From Saccoglossus kowalevskii (taxonomy: Eukaryota > Hemichordata > Enteropneusta > Harrimaniidae): 25,706 nucleotides of DNA. Positions 1 through 11,213 of this stretch are shown here, in pieces. The DNA lies in the NCBI RefSeq assembly GCF_000003605.2, contig NW_003141327.1, forward strand, positions 48,788 through 74,493. The letters are read 5' to 3'. The position numbers and the translations under genes were made by a program. How positions within the stretch are numbered: position 1 is the stretch's first letter; every line of letters starts with the position of its first letter. The notes under the pieces are model-generated. The model was not told the DNA's origin. It saw only the letters and a program-made list of their open reading frames with translations, and did not search any database.

Positions 1-2498
1 CCCTTTAACCTCATCGTCTTTCAAAACAAGACATTTTCTTTATGTATTGATTTCTTTCTTAAGTTACCTACTTACTCGAAATATTGACTAACACATTGTA
101 GAAATGTAACGCATCTTCGCTTCAAGATATCGTTCAATAGATTCAGTGGAAGTTAACGGTGTATAACCGTGAAGAGAATCGGGCGTTTGAGTGAGACGAA
201 TGATGATAATATATTTCTATCCAAACATGAATCCCATGAGAGATTATGATGACAGAGTGATTTTCAATATCAAGTATAGATTGCGTGTTTGTCCAATTAA
301 GGAAGGTCATTTGACTTTTAACGGACAGTAATGGTGACTAAACAAACACATTATTCAAGTTTCATTATTAAACTAATTGATCACATAAAACTGCATAATT
401 TATTACTCATAGAATTTCGGTTTACCTTCTAAATAATTAAACCACATATTTCATTATGACTTGCCTCTAGGGAATGACTTGGTTTGTTAAAAGACCATGA
501 CCTATTGGTGGCTGTCACGTCATTCCCCTTCCCAGAGTTCCTTGCGGTTAGATCACAGAAAGTTTCTCTGCCACCACACACCGCCATTTTGTGGCGAAAC
601 ACCACTAGACTTTTACTACGCGTATCATTTGCGTATTTTTGTTATTAGAGATCTCGTGTTGATTTATTCCTACTGGAAAACAAGTTTTAAAATATTTTAT
701 CGATAGCTAATAATATTTTTTTCGTAAATGCATTGTCAAGGATCAGTGAAGGATGAAAGAGTTATAATTTACAAACTGAGAAAATAAATTCATCGCGAAA
801 TAATGGTTACTAAGGTGTTACTCGGTTCATCAAACTGACCGTCCTGTCGATTGGCAGACGAAGAAATATAAGGAAACGAAAGCACATAGGGTTATTGACG
901 GCTAAATCGTCACACCATTTGCGTTACGGAAAGTAAAAAAAAATCACTTGAAAATCGAACACCTGCATGGCAATGTGTTGTTGGGCGTCATTTGAAAGTA
1001 GTGCCACTGTGACGCATCGACAATCAACGACAAGTTTACGATCGCGTGGTGGCAGAGATATATTCATAGAAATAGAACTCTGCCTGGAAGATCGGTTGGC
1101 GTGTTACTTTGTATCCGTGTCTATGACAATGAGTTTATTGCGTCATTTTGTATCTTTGATTCACGTATAATTAACGCCATAGGACAGGGGGTGGTGCGAG
1201 GGCGTAGCCCTAAACAATTTCTGATATTACATGTAATTACTCATGTAAACACGGGCGGCTTCAATTTAATTTAAGCATGGAGGGAATAAGAATTACCTTA
1301 ATATCTCCATGATTTAAGGTAGTGGGTGATATCAGCATAATTCCCCAGTCAACAAATAAGTGCCCGATGTCTATCATCTCTTGACAAATCTAATTTGATG
1401 AAATCCAATCACAGCAAAAAATACGTTAGCTTTCATGTTTCACTACTACAACTTTACAGGCACATTACGAACATAGACTTGCTACATGAGTTTCGGACTC
1501 ACATCCACAATAAACACTAAGCAAGGCAACTCATATGTAGCTATGGCTGCTGACGTGCTACGAGAGAGAGGCTCCACGAAAGAGCGGTCCACCAGAGCGC
1601 AATTAGTCAATCTCGCACTAGTTGTCTGATTCGTTGTTTGACATACAACGACACGCTCACATATCTTCGCGTCGCAACTCGCTGTAACAATCAGACGCGC
1701 AACTCACTGACAGCCCAAAATAACATGTAAAACATGTGACATAAAGAATTCTGGTCTATATATATCCATAGACCAATTTTTTTTCGGTAACCCCCTGGGG
1801 TGGCAAATACTACAAATTATCCCAGAGAATTGTTGTGTAGATCACAACTATGTATTATGGCAGTAGCGGTAGCGTTTTTATTGAGCATGTTATTGGGTAT
1901 TTATTGATATAATTATCACACGTAAATAATTAAATTCAATGTCAATATTATGATCCATATATATTCTACTATATGACCATTTAACCTATCTTTAAATATA
2001 TGAAAAAATAACTTCACCATTGAAATAAAGTGAAAAAATACATATTTTGACCATTCTTATAACATTTCGCACACTCGTTCCACGGCAAATTGTCAAATGA
2101 CTCCATTCTTTCAAAAACATAATTTCATCCTTCTGATGACATGAACGTACACAAATGAACCATGAAGAAGAAGAAGACACAAACTTTCAATTCGGCTTCA
2201 ACCTCCCCGAGCACGACGTTTTTGACAGAATGTATAAACTTGGGGTTACAGTGATGTCAAAGTTTGACATGTTTACTCTTACTTAAACACGTATGCACAC
2301 ATTTCATTCAACCTGGGCACAGAGTTAACACATAACGATTACATGTGCAAATTACCGTTTCTTCAAATATGCGAATATTAAGTAGACCTTTTAAAAAACC
2401 CAATATGGTTATTTTTATGGTTAAATTGAAATGTTTATCATTTTTTAAACATGTATGCACTAATTGCATTTCAAACATGTGTGATGCACAATAGATTA
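1..2498. other. Gene-free stretch, no recognised element
   Basis: No reading frame here resembles a known protein; the open frames are short (61-101 codons) and unremarkable in composition. Small structures only: an AGGGC/GCCCT hairpin at 1199-1211, an 8-bp inverted repeat TGGTCTAT/ATAGACCA with an 8-base loop at 1752-1775, and a GAA-rich run near 2162-2178. Positions 1545-1700 are richer in CpG than their surroundings, but I cannot assign them to a repeat family or promoter. Confidence 0.6.
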
Positions 2499-4345
2499 CA
2501 TGTAGACTGCAATAAGGAGAGACAAACGTCGCTATACAAAAAAGCCAGCAGAAGAAGACGAGTTTGCTGCTCATCAAAAAGACATGAAAACAGTGTACAA
2601 AATCTCCAAGCAACTACACGAGGTTCAAGGTCACTCCCAGGATATTCCAGTGAAAGCTAAAGATGGATCTATTATCACAGAAGAGCGGACAAAGCTGGAA
2701 AGGTTGAAAGAGCACTTTCAAGAAATCCTTAACCAGCCAGATCCATTGGTTGTTGCTAATATCACTGAAGCAGTAGAGCACCTAGATATAAACGTGGGAG
2801 AAATAACAGACGCCATCCAAAAACTAAAGAATGGAAAGGCCCCAGGAGAGTATGGCATATGTCCAGAAATGCTGAAGGTGGAAGATAAAGATACACCTCA
2901 CGTCCTCCAAAACATCCTTCAGGACATATGGAACAGTGAGACAGCACCAGATGACTGGAAAACAGGTATCATCATCAAACTACCCAAGAAAGGAAAACTT
3001 GAGGACTGTAACAATTGGAGAGGCATCACCCTACTCTCGCTTACATGCAAAATTTTCTGCCATGTCATTCTCCAACGTATTAAGGCAGCAGTAAATACCA
3101 TACTATGAGAAGAGCAAGCAGGATTCAGGAAAGGAAGATCCTGCATAGATCACATGTTTGTTCTGCGCCAAATACTGGAGCAATCAAGTGAATGAAACAG
3201 CTCATTCTACATTACATTTATAGATTTCAAGCAGGCGTTTGACAGACTTCATCGCAACTCACTCTGGATGATCCTGAAACACTACGGTATTCCAAAGAAT
3301 CTGGTCAACATGATCCAGTCTCTTTACAGGAACTTTGAATGCTGTGGCATACACAACAATGAGCTGACCAAACCTTTCATGGTAGAAACCGGAGTTAAAC
3401 AAGGACGCATTATGTCGCCTCTACTGTTCTCCCTGGCAATTGACTGGGTGATGCGATGTAGCACTAAAGGAAAGCGCAGATGAATCCAATGGACCCTCAC
3501 CTCAGTCTTGAAAGACTTGGATTATGCGGATGATATAGCATTATTTTCACACTGGTACCAATGTTCAGCAAAATGAATTACAGCCTCAGCCAGACAGCCA
3601 GTACTGTCAGCCTAACAGTCAACGAAAAGAAGATGAAGGTCCTGAGGAACAACACTGCAACGACTAACCCAATCACTGTGAATGGTAACCCAATAGAGGA
3701 CGTGTAGGACTTTGTCTATCTGGGCAGCAAAATGACAGCAAATGGTGACTGTGATGTTGAGGTTAATGCAAGAATCAGCAAAGCAAACCAAACCTTTGCT
3801 ATGCTAAAATCTATCTGGAGATTCACTGGACTGGCATCCACACAAAGATCAAGATTTTCAAGAGCAATATCCTGAGCGTCCTTCTATATGGCTCGGAGTG
3901 TTGGAAAACCACTTCCTCCATCGAAAGAAAGTTAGAAGTGTTCCAAAATAAGTGCCTACTTAGCATTCTTAGAATATTCTGGCCAAACACCATCTCAAAT
4001 GAAAACCTCTGGGAAAGAACAGCAACAACATCAATTAAAGAGACTATTCGAATCCAACGATGGAGATGGCTGGGACATGTGTGCCGTATGCCATCATCTT
4101 CTCTCGAAAAAATATCATTATATTGGACGCCTCAAGGGAGGAGAAACCGAGGTCGGCCAAGAAAACCCTGGAGAAGAACATTAGAAAGCTCAGGAGTAAG
4201 AGACTGTCCCTTGAGACTGCCCCCAGGATAGCGGCTGACAGAGCCAGACAGAAACTCCTTGTTTTGCCTCAAGTTGAGGGCTGAATGAGACTGCAATAAG
4301 TGGGTCGTTTGTGTAAAAGTAGAAAAATAAAGTTGTTAATAACTG
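2499..4345 (+). mobile_element. 5'-truncated, decayed non-LTR retrotransposon (LINE)
   Basis: This is a dead LINE copy on the plus strand. Its coding remnant starts inside the region just before the reverse transcriptase (no endonuclease domain is seen) and runs to the C-terminal tail. An AATAAA at 4326-4331 and an A-rich stretch follow the coding end, consistent with the 3' end of a LINE. 5' truncation is the usual outcome of target-primed reverse transcription. The order of motifs and the C-terminal GRP-rich tail resemble RTE-like and related non-LTR clades common in marine invertebrates; the exact clade is not certain. I could not define a target site duplication, so both outer edges are approximate. 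Confidence 0.85.
2512..4284 (+). pseudogene. LINE reverse transcriptase ORF, multiple stops and frameshifts
   Basis: The reading frame is open from about 2512 through the ATG at 2584 to a TGA at 3106. It continues in the same frame through a second TGA at 3193 and a third at 3481. Visible reverse transcriptase blocks are LKNGKAPGEYGICPEMLK (normally GPDGI) near 2824-2877, NNWRGITLLS near 3012-3041, EEQAGFRKGRSC after the first stop, motif A FIDFKQAFD at 3217-3243, motif B GVKQGRIMSP near 3391-3420, and the catalytic YADD at 3523-3534. After about 3560 the frame shifts repeatedly. The C-terminal part (ISNENLWERT, RWRWLGHV, GRRNRGRPRKPWRRTL) lies in another frame at 3938-4190, and the last codons end with a stop at 4282-4284. 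The first stop fits a CGA-to-TGA change, the second a TGG-to-TGA change. The catalytic aspartates survive but the copy cannot encode an intact enzyme. Confidence 0.9.
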
Positions 4346-5309
4346 TAGTGAATATAAACCATTCACATGCTTTTTAATATTACATTTGAAAACCATCGGC
4401 AGTCAAGTTGGGACAGAATTAAACTTAATTCATTTCATACATTCTTTATGGTATTATTATCCACCTTGAAAATGATTTTAAGATGTGAGCATAAGAGATG
4501 TGTAGAATATAATCGCTGAACATATGTGCGTCATAAGTTCATAACAGTTAGTACAGTTACAACAGAGCAATATGCACTCGTTAAATCCATAAATCATATC
4601 ACTTTAGATATGGCCCTCTTTCATATCATATCATTTCATATTGGATGTCATGCATTAAATGGATACGGTAGAGACGGACATACCGTGTATGCTTGCAACA
4701 ATTAGACACATTCTTCCCTTGTGCATTACATATGAACAATTGAAACCAGGTTCCATGCAGAAATATAGTGTAATTTTATCAGTCTGCAATTTGAAAGAAT
4801 TATTAGGGTTGCAAGAATTAAATATTATAATAAGGGAGCACATCATTACAAAAATAAAGGACCACTTATACGCCTATCAACATGCGTTTTGGCTCCAGAT
4901 ACGTCAATTGATATTGGGAAAGTACACTGAATTGGAAATGACAAATATTAAAGGATACAAACAGCTTGAGGCAAATGCCATGACAGATCGCTTACACAGG
5001 AATAACACGTAATAAAACCTCAATCTTCGGAAGCAGCACAGTAAAGAAATTACATGGTCATAATAAGTAGGTACATATCAACTTACTAATAACCAGCATT
5101 TTCCCAAGAGCTTCATTAATTATTAGTAAAATAATCAAATAGATACTGCATTGAATTAGTATAGAGTGTCCATCCATAACATTCAACTCACTAAGAACTC
5201 TAGACACGCTTCAGTCTGTCAATAGAACTTCGTATACGTCACCCGCAGCACCAAAACAATTCAACGTATTTGAGACTGTTTGCATTATTGGCATGGCTCT
5301 TTGCAGAGT
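4346..5309. other. Gene-free stretch
   Basis: AT-rich sequence without recognised elements. It contains an open frame of 117 codons at 4659-5012 (+), but the translation shows no motif I recognise and has no second supporting signal. There is a short CATAT/CATTT-rich patch near 4620-4645. Confidence 0.5.
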
Positions 5310-5363
5310 AATTGATATGTCTACTATAATTGATATGCCTACTATAATTGATATACCTACTAT
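5310..5363. repeat. 18-bp tandem repeat, three units
   Basis: Three adjacent 18-base units of the form AATTGATATGYCTACTAT begin at 5310, 5328 and 5346. They differ from one another only at one or two positions in the middle (GT, GC, AC). This is a small minisatellite with no visible coding or regulatory role. Confidence 0.9.
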
Positions 5364-5993
5364 AGTGTCTTACTATTCCACATCTTATTGATAATCCTTC
5401 AAACTTATTTTAAACACGTTTTGATAATTTTAAAACTGACTGAAAAAATAGTTTGTAAAGTCATGCAGTGCGTCGGGCTTCATTTTCTGAGCCGGTGGTA
5501 CGGAATATTAGCATTAACACATCACAGAAAACATATGGGATTAAAATAAACATGTACTATAACTTCGGGTTTGTGGATATATTGTATTAAACTGTAAGTT
5601 ATAAGGAAGAATTAGATGTAATAACTAACTGAAATTTAATAGATCACATTGCAGAAATGAGAGTAATGCACGTCACGTGTTTAGGTTACAATTAACCAAA
5701 TGTTGTTTAAATGTAAATGTCATTTAAAAATGCAGTGTCATGACTTTACGTGTGTTGTTAAGTAAACCGTACGAAATGAATTACATCATGTCGTGTTGTA
5801 CTCATGCGCCAGAGTTCATGTCATAGATGGATATCTGCGTCAATTTGGAATATGCTTCTTAGAATGCACGGGGATGCACAATCATTCCTATCAATTCTGT
5901 GCCATAACTGTCACGCTAAGTAATAAACTTGGGGATAAATGATCGATCCATACACGACTATGAATTACCGTCCAGTTTCTGTAAACGTATATT
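5364..5993. other. Gene-free stretch
   Basis: AT-rich sequence with no open frame of interest. The only motif of note is a CACGTG E-box core near 5674, which is unsupported by any neighbouring promoter feature. Confidence 0.5.
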
Positions 5994-6122
5994 TTAAAGT
6001 AGGGGAGTCGTCACCTGCGCGTGCGACAGACGGCCATAGCGTGTCGTTGTTTACAAACAAGAGCCTACCCAAGGGCCTTTGCGTTTTAGTGTACGTTGTT
6101 ATGGTCGCTTTGGACTCAATTA
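5994..6122 (+). repeat. Partial copy of a TTAA-bounded CpG-rich element
   Basis: Starting at TTAAAGTAGGGGAGTCGTC this segment matches, in inverted orientation, the element at 9244-9406. Shared landmarks are GTCGTCACCTGCGC, GGCCATAGCGTGT, GTTTACAAACAAG and CTTTGCGT. Similarity fades after about 6122, so the far terminal repeat is missing and this is probably a truncated or rearranged copy. Open frames across it on both strands (5939-6214 and 5965-6198) are by-products of its GC-rich sequence. Confidence 0.75.
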
Positions 6123-6326
6123 TCAAGATAGGCGGTGGTCGTTGCGCAGCGCGTGTACGAATTTCATGCAAACAAACAATGCATTCTACACGCGACACTG
6201 TGGAAACTCAATAATAAACATAATAATAAACACACTCAAAATCCAAAGGTGCCGTCTGTGGCTGACGACATTTTATTTTTTATCGGTTTTTCATTATTGA
6301 ATTTGAGTTAATAATGAGTTTTTATA
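6123..6326. other. Short spacer between repeats
   Basis: No gene or repeat is recognised here. It begins with a CpG-rich patch (GCGCAGCGCGTGTACG) continuing from the truncated TTAA element and then becomes AT-rich. Confidence 0.4.
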
Positions 6327-6906
6327 ACATGTATCAGGGGGAAATTCTTCTACAGGATCGGGAACGTCACTTAAACTTTACAGTCAAATAAGACACACAC
6401 GACGAAATACGTCGGTCAGTCGAGTATTCTATAAGACACAGCGCCCTGGGGAAAAGTCCCCAAGACTATCGCAAGGCTGACCCAAGACTCTGTCCCAAGA
6501 CTGCGTCAAGACTCTCCTCAAGACTCTCCAGGACTGCGTCTCTCCTTGTGTACTCGCCAAGACCAACTAACACAACTTTATTTACTTTCAAAACCTTAAC
6601 CAATTACAAAGCAGTAAAAAGACTCTAGGGCGTAACCTTCAATCATAAAGCCAATCACACTAAGTACTGAATATGTCATATCTTTTGATTAACCGTTCAC
6701 TACATTAATAACTGTGAATACCAACTGTCAGAAATAGTAGTCCAAATAGCGACGGTTATCTCGTAATTAGTTCCAAATCACTGAGCCGAGTTCCGTCCAG
6801 AACCTCAAATGGGCCTAAACGATGACAGACACAACACAGCCATTCGCTAGTAATCCGCTAATTAAGTCAGTCAACAGATACGCAAAAACAAATTCATCAC
6901 ACATGT
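6327..6906 (-). repeat. Dispersed ~0.6-kb repeat, copy A (possible solo LTR)
   Basis: This copy shares long blocks with 11726-12338 in the same orientation: ACATGTATCAGGGG at the left end, TTTACAGTCAAATAAG, AAGACACAGCGCCCTGGGGA, a run of CAAGACT-type short repeats, CAATTACAAAGCAGTAAAAAGACTC-like sequence, and an ending just before ACATGT. Flanking DNA is unrelated, so the copies arose by separate insertions. Read on the minus strand it begins TGTGATGAATTTG and ends CCCTGATACA, with ATTGG (CCAAT) boxes in the first half. That layout is suggestive of a solo LTR, hence the strand given, but no 4-6 bp duplication other than the shared ACATGT is visible. Copy A lacks some of copy B's internal sequence near the left end. 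Confidence 0.75.
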
Positions 6907-9243
6907 GACATAGAAACATGTAATAGTTTCCCACCATCTGAGCGGAAAATCTTATTATTGCACGCAATTGCAAATAGTGACTCATCGCATTTGCTTGTAA
7001 CATAACGTTAAATAAGACTTTTTATAAAACATCGGGATAGTGTTGGCTTCTCTGTGATTCAGGAATGGTACACCGTTCACTATTTTTTTTATTTTTTTAA
7101 TTATATTTACTCTTTTTTTTTTCATACACACACACAAATGTTAAATGTTGATGCCAAATCACCAATGGCTTGGCAACATCATCTATATTCTGAAATACAC
7201 ACCTATCGGTTTAAAAAAAAGAAATGTGAAAATATTAACCGATTGAACCAATGCTACAGCTACTTGGACAAGAATATTGTTCATTAAGTCAAGATTTACT
7301 GTTCAATTTACATTTACTGTTTAATCCTTACGAGAAGAGAATCGAGAGTTAAAATTGTGTCATAATAGTAATCATGTGAAGTTTAGGGTGGCGTTCAAAT
7401 TAAAATATCCCAACGAATGCTTGGAAACAATTCTTTCTTAATGTGTTTTCACTTCTCCATTTTAAAACAACATACTTTACTATACAATGAGTGTGATTTG
7501 ATGGAATTGTTGAGTCAAGTGCATTCAATATTAAAATGGTGATAACGTTTATCAGTGCACTGTGTTGATAACAGTTAAATAAGATGAAATTTTATTTTGC
7601 TCTCAGACCAAAATGATAAGCTTGCTGAATTCAATATTGTACTCATTGGACGATCAAATTGAGAGAATGGTTTGTTTCTATTTGATCAATATTTTGTACT
7701 ACCAGATTTGAGTTGCAGAACATTGGATGTAGGTTCACGTATTTGATTTTGTCTACTTACAAAAATATAATTATGATAAGAATACTGGTTTCAAATAGTT
7801 TGGAACAATTGTAACAATAAATGATGACTTACTGCATCCGGGAAGAACAAGATTATGTACTTCACAATGGAGCACATTATTAATGTTTTACTTTTATTTA
7901 GTTAGTTTTATCATTTTAGTATTTTGTTTTTTACCATACTAAACCCCCTGATGGTTTTTGATTGTGCAATAAAGTTATTATTAATGTCCAAGTCAATGAG
8001 AAGAATTGATATAACAGTTGTACATTAGATCAATAAGTACACTTATAAAGGCATAGCGAAAATACCAAAGCAACTACAATACATTACAAAACATGGAGGT
8101 GATTATTCGGGTGTGTTTTTTTTAATAAGTGAGCAAATGCTGTGTGGGCTGATCATGCAGCCTGCAAGGCACATCAATAAAACTAAATAAAGGTAGTTAA
8201 CCTATAATGTCAATGATACCAACAAAGTTTTAAAATAAGGCATTTTATGATTTTTGGTGGCTGTTGATATTGATATTCCTAAACCATTTTATTGTTCATT
8301 CCTGTAAAATAAGTGACCCTAACCGTGGGTAATTAACGTCTAGTCCCTTGCAACCTCCCTGTTATCTCGTGGGTACTATCACCCACTCCATAGTAGTCTG
8401 GAAATGTTGCTCAGATCTTCTTCACTAACCATGTCAATCTATTCCAATGACATGAAGAATGGGCGGTCATACTGTCGTCTTTATGGCAACTATCAGTCGA
8501 TACAGCGTGTGGGAAAAACATACAGCTGTCATCTTTCCTCGGAAAATTAGCATATTCAGATTAGCAATGTAATATATGCAAATCAACGTCACGGTCACCC
8601 AATGATAGCAGAGGCAAATATGTAGACGGCCGAACGACACATGAAATAACAGGATGGTAACTAGACTAGGTTGGAAGTGAAGACATGTCACATGTATTTC
8701 AAAGGTTACTTATGAAAGTATTGAAGGACGTGGCCTAATTTAACTCGAATGAGACAACCAATTGCTTTGATTCTGTTGAAATATCTATCATGCATGTCCC
8801 AAGGTAATATGGGTTAATTTACCTTTTATACAGATGTACAAATTGCGATATTGCATCTTCTTCCCGGGGCATCCCAAATGTGAAACGTAAGACCCAAGAA
8901 AATATATATTAGTTACATATGGCTTTCAAAATTCAGCTCGTCATTCGACATAAATTGTTACTCTGAAATCAATTACCGTGATGAATATGTCAACTACGCA
9001 CATTATTGTAAAATCAGCAATCATTTCACACAAACTAGGTTGTGTAACAGCGTGTCGTACAACTCCATTCAGGTTATATGCGCCTCCTGGTACTTCATAT
9101 CGGTTTCCATTTCCGTTTCTCAGTAATATCATCTATAGATGTTTCAATAAGTACACAATTTGTAATGGTGTCAATCAAAGTTTAAAAATAGATATAGGAC
9201 TCGTGTGCTGTTTACAAAAAACGGAGAAAATTAAGACATAATG
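6907..9243. other. Gene-free stretch between repeats
   Basis: There is no coding sequence that I recognise in these 2.3 kb. Seen here are T-rich runs with a short CA stretch at about 7081-7137, and a GTGCAATAAAGTTATTATTAA segment near 7963-7985 that looks like a polyadenylation signal or the 3' end of an old LINE. No reverse transcriptase remnant precedes it. Confidence 0.5.
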
Positions 9244-9406
9244 TTAAAGCGGGGGGCGTCATCTGCGCACGCGCGGGAATTAAGTCCCAAGCGACGATAA
9301 CAACACACGCTAAAGACGCAAAGACGCATGGATAGACGCTTGTTTGTAAACAATTACACGCTATGGCCATCTCACGCATGCGCAGGTGACGACTCCCCTG
9401 CTTTAA
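9244..9406 (-). mobile_element. TTAA-flanked miniature inverted-repeat element
   Basis: A ~155-base unit lies between TTAA at 9244-9247 and TTAA at 9403-9406. Its ends are inverted repeats: left AAGCGGGGGGCGTCATCTGC, right (reverse complement) AGCAGGGGAGTCGTCACCTG, continuing into GCGCA-CGCG/GCGCATGCG. The ends match well but not perfectly. A TTAA duplication is typical of piggyBac-type and Kolobok-type DNA transposons, so this is probably a non-autonomous relative. The interior is CpG-rich, has no transposase, and is similar to 5994-6122 in reverse. The strand is set so the 5994 copy is plus. Confidence 0.75.
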
Positions 9407-10210
9407 GTACCAAAGAAGTGAATGTAAGAAAGGCATGTAGTGGAACGTGGACTAAAAGTATTTGTCTATGTAATGTACGGACACGCGCAGTATGGAGGAA
9501 ATTACAGTCTCTTCTTAGCGCGACAACAAACTAAGGTGGCTATTAATAAAATAGGTTTCACAATGGAAAAAGTAAGTGTTTCAGCTACGTTTAGTATAAC
9601 TTTCATCAACATTATGACGGTGCTTTGAAAGACGTTCACTAAAGAAATTAATCAATTTAATGTACCACTTAATGGCATGTGAGTCGCGGATATATATTAT
9701 GGTTGTAAAGTAACGTCCGTGACAGGATTTATAAGTAAATGTCATGGTTACGTTGTCATGGTTACTTGAAAGTGCATGGATACAATGTTGCCTGTACAGT
9801 GTTTACACACAACTTCAGGTTTAATGTTTGGTGGAATAACACTTATTTAATGCATGTAAACGTAAAAAATAAAAACGTTAATGCATTTCAATGTCGAAAT
9901 ACAATACATATAGTAACCAACTGGCATGTTTCAACAATCCTATCAATATGGAGGGAGCTGTGACTGATCGTGAGTTATTCCATATTTGTATGAAGTGTAC
10001 ATGCGTGATTTAGTGATCGTACAATGTTGGTTGAGGTCACTCGTGGTGGACTTTATAGTGAATACTTTTTCTGGTACGTTTTCGTAGGTAATCACATCCT
10101 CTACAACCCTTTATTATCACACGTATCTATAATGCAGTGATCGACATAATCGTCAACAACATTGCTTTCTTGTAATAAATAGACAACGTACACATTATCG
10201 CCGAAAAATA
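9407..10210. other. Gene-free stretch
   Basis: No protein-coding region is supported. The notable item is the doubled GTCATGGTTAC sequence at 9740-9765, listed separately. A start codon followed by a strong donor-like sequence (ATGGAAAAAGTAAGTG at 9563) is present without other gene evidence. Confidence 0.45.
9740..9765. promoter_or_regulatory. Doubled X-box-like (RFX) motif
   Basis: TGTCATGGTTAC occurs at 9740-9751 and again at 9754-9765. The second copy within GTTGTCATGGTTAC reads on the minus strand GTAACCATGACAAC, one mismatch from the RFX X-box pattern GTNRCC-N2-RGYAAC. RFX factors bind such sites in animals. Function here is only suggested by sequence; there is no adjacent gene in view. 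Confidence 0.25.
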
Positions 10211-10430
10211 GAATAGAATAGAATAGAATAGAATAGAATAGAATAGAATAGAATAGAATAGAATAGAATAGAATAGAATAGAATAGAATAGAACACAACA
10301 CAACACAACACAACACAACACAACACAACAGAATAGAATAGAAAAGGAAAGAATAGAATAGAATAGAATAGAATAGAATAGAATAGAATAGAATAGAATA
10401 GAATAGAATAGAATAGAATAGAATAGAATA
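10211..10430. repeat. (GAATA)n pentanucleotide microsatellite with central CAACA block
   Basis: There are 44 in-register 5-base units: 16 GAATA (10211-10290), one GAACA plus seven CAACA (10291-10330), two GAATA, a variant pair GAAAA-GGAAA (10341-10350), then 16 GAATA (10351-10430). The register is never broken. The minus strand of this array lacks stop codons, which produces a 120-codon open frame of repeated ILFYS. That is an artefact of the repeat, not a gene. Confidence 0.97.
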
Positions 10431-10432
10431 AT

Positions 10433-10485
10433 GCTTTAATACATCCTTAATGAAATCTGACATTTCAGTTTTGCTGTATTAAAGC
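10433..10485. repeat. Perfect 11-bp inverted repeat beside the microsatellite
   Basis: GCTTTAATACA at 10433-10443 is perfectly complementary to TGTATTAAAGC at 10475-10485 across a 31-base loop. The loop itself contains GAAAT-CTGAC-ATTTC. It directly abuts the GAATA array, as is common when a repeat element carries a microsatellite tail. Confidence 0.75.
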
Positions 10486-11213
10486 TTTTTTAAATAAACT
10501 ACAATTAAACTACACATACAATACAATAATAGATTTCAAATAAACAACAACTAGATCACACTGAAAATATAGCACAACAATACATTAATTGATTTTCACC
10601 TTTTCTTTTCTTATTTTGTAGGCTTTCTGTGTGTAATTTAATAATCCGTGTAGACATTGCTTGTTAGTGTGTTTATGTGCATAAATTTATTTTTGTTGTA
10701 TTTTTTGAAATTTGGATTGGATTGGAGAATAGACTATATATACGATATTTTGGAATGAACATTATGGCAATAGTTATATCGGCAGAGAAATACACTTGTA
10801 AATGCAAAACGAAGAGTCGGATTATTCTTTAATGTCAGGGTAATTCCTACAAGACTTAATTGACACGCTGATCTGCATCTGGAAAAAAAGACAGAATTTA
10901 GTAATGGTTACCCTGTACGTAAGTTGCATTGTTTGCACTAATGTCACTTATATTCTTTTTTGGTCAAGGTAATATGTCACAATAAATAAAGGCTTAACTA
11001 TGAACATACATGTCACTGATAATTAATGCAAGAGTAGAGAAAAGCTTCTGGTTTTACATTTAGCCACAGTCACTCTACTGGGAGAGTCTACTAGGAGAGT
11101 GACTGTGATTTAGCGTTGACACATGCATCATGTGTGAATATGGAAATACTGCATGGAACAACCACCCGATACGGATCCGACTAATATTCTATGTATTAAA
11201 GGCCGGCACCTTG
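10486..11213. other. Gene-free stretch
   Basis: No recognised gene or element apart from the stem-loop at 11066-11108. AT-rich throughout. Confidence 0.5.
11066..11108. repeat. 12-bp stem-loop containing a 13-bp direct repeat
   Basis: CACAGTCACTCT (11066-11077) pairs perfectly with AGAGTGACTGTG (11097-11108) over a 19-base loop. Overlapping it, CTACTGGGAGAGT (11076-11088) is followed at once by CTACTAGGAGAGT (11089-11101). No downstream T-run or gene context gives it a role. Confidence 0.7.

Noticed and set aside
1577..1592. CTCF-like CCACCAGAGCGC sequence
   Set aside because: The central GGC core is altered to GCG, so the match is weak and there is no gene context.
4659..5012. 117-codon plus-strand open frame
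   Set aside because: The longest non-repeat open frame in the left part, but the residues match no family I know and there are no splice, promoter or conservation signals.
10101..10463. 120-codon minus-strand open frame of repeated ILFYS
   Set aside because: It is the stop-free minus strand of the GAATA microsatellite; a 5-base repeat read in triplets gives a 5-residue repeat without any coding implication.
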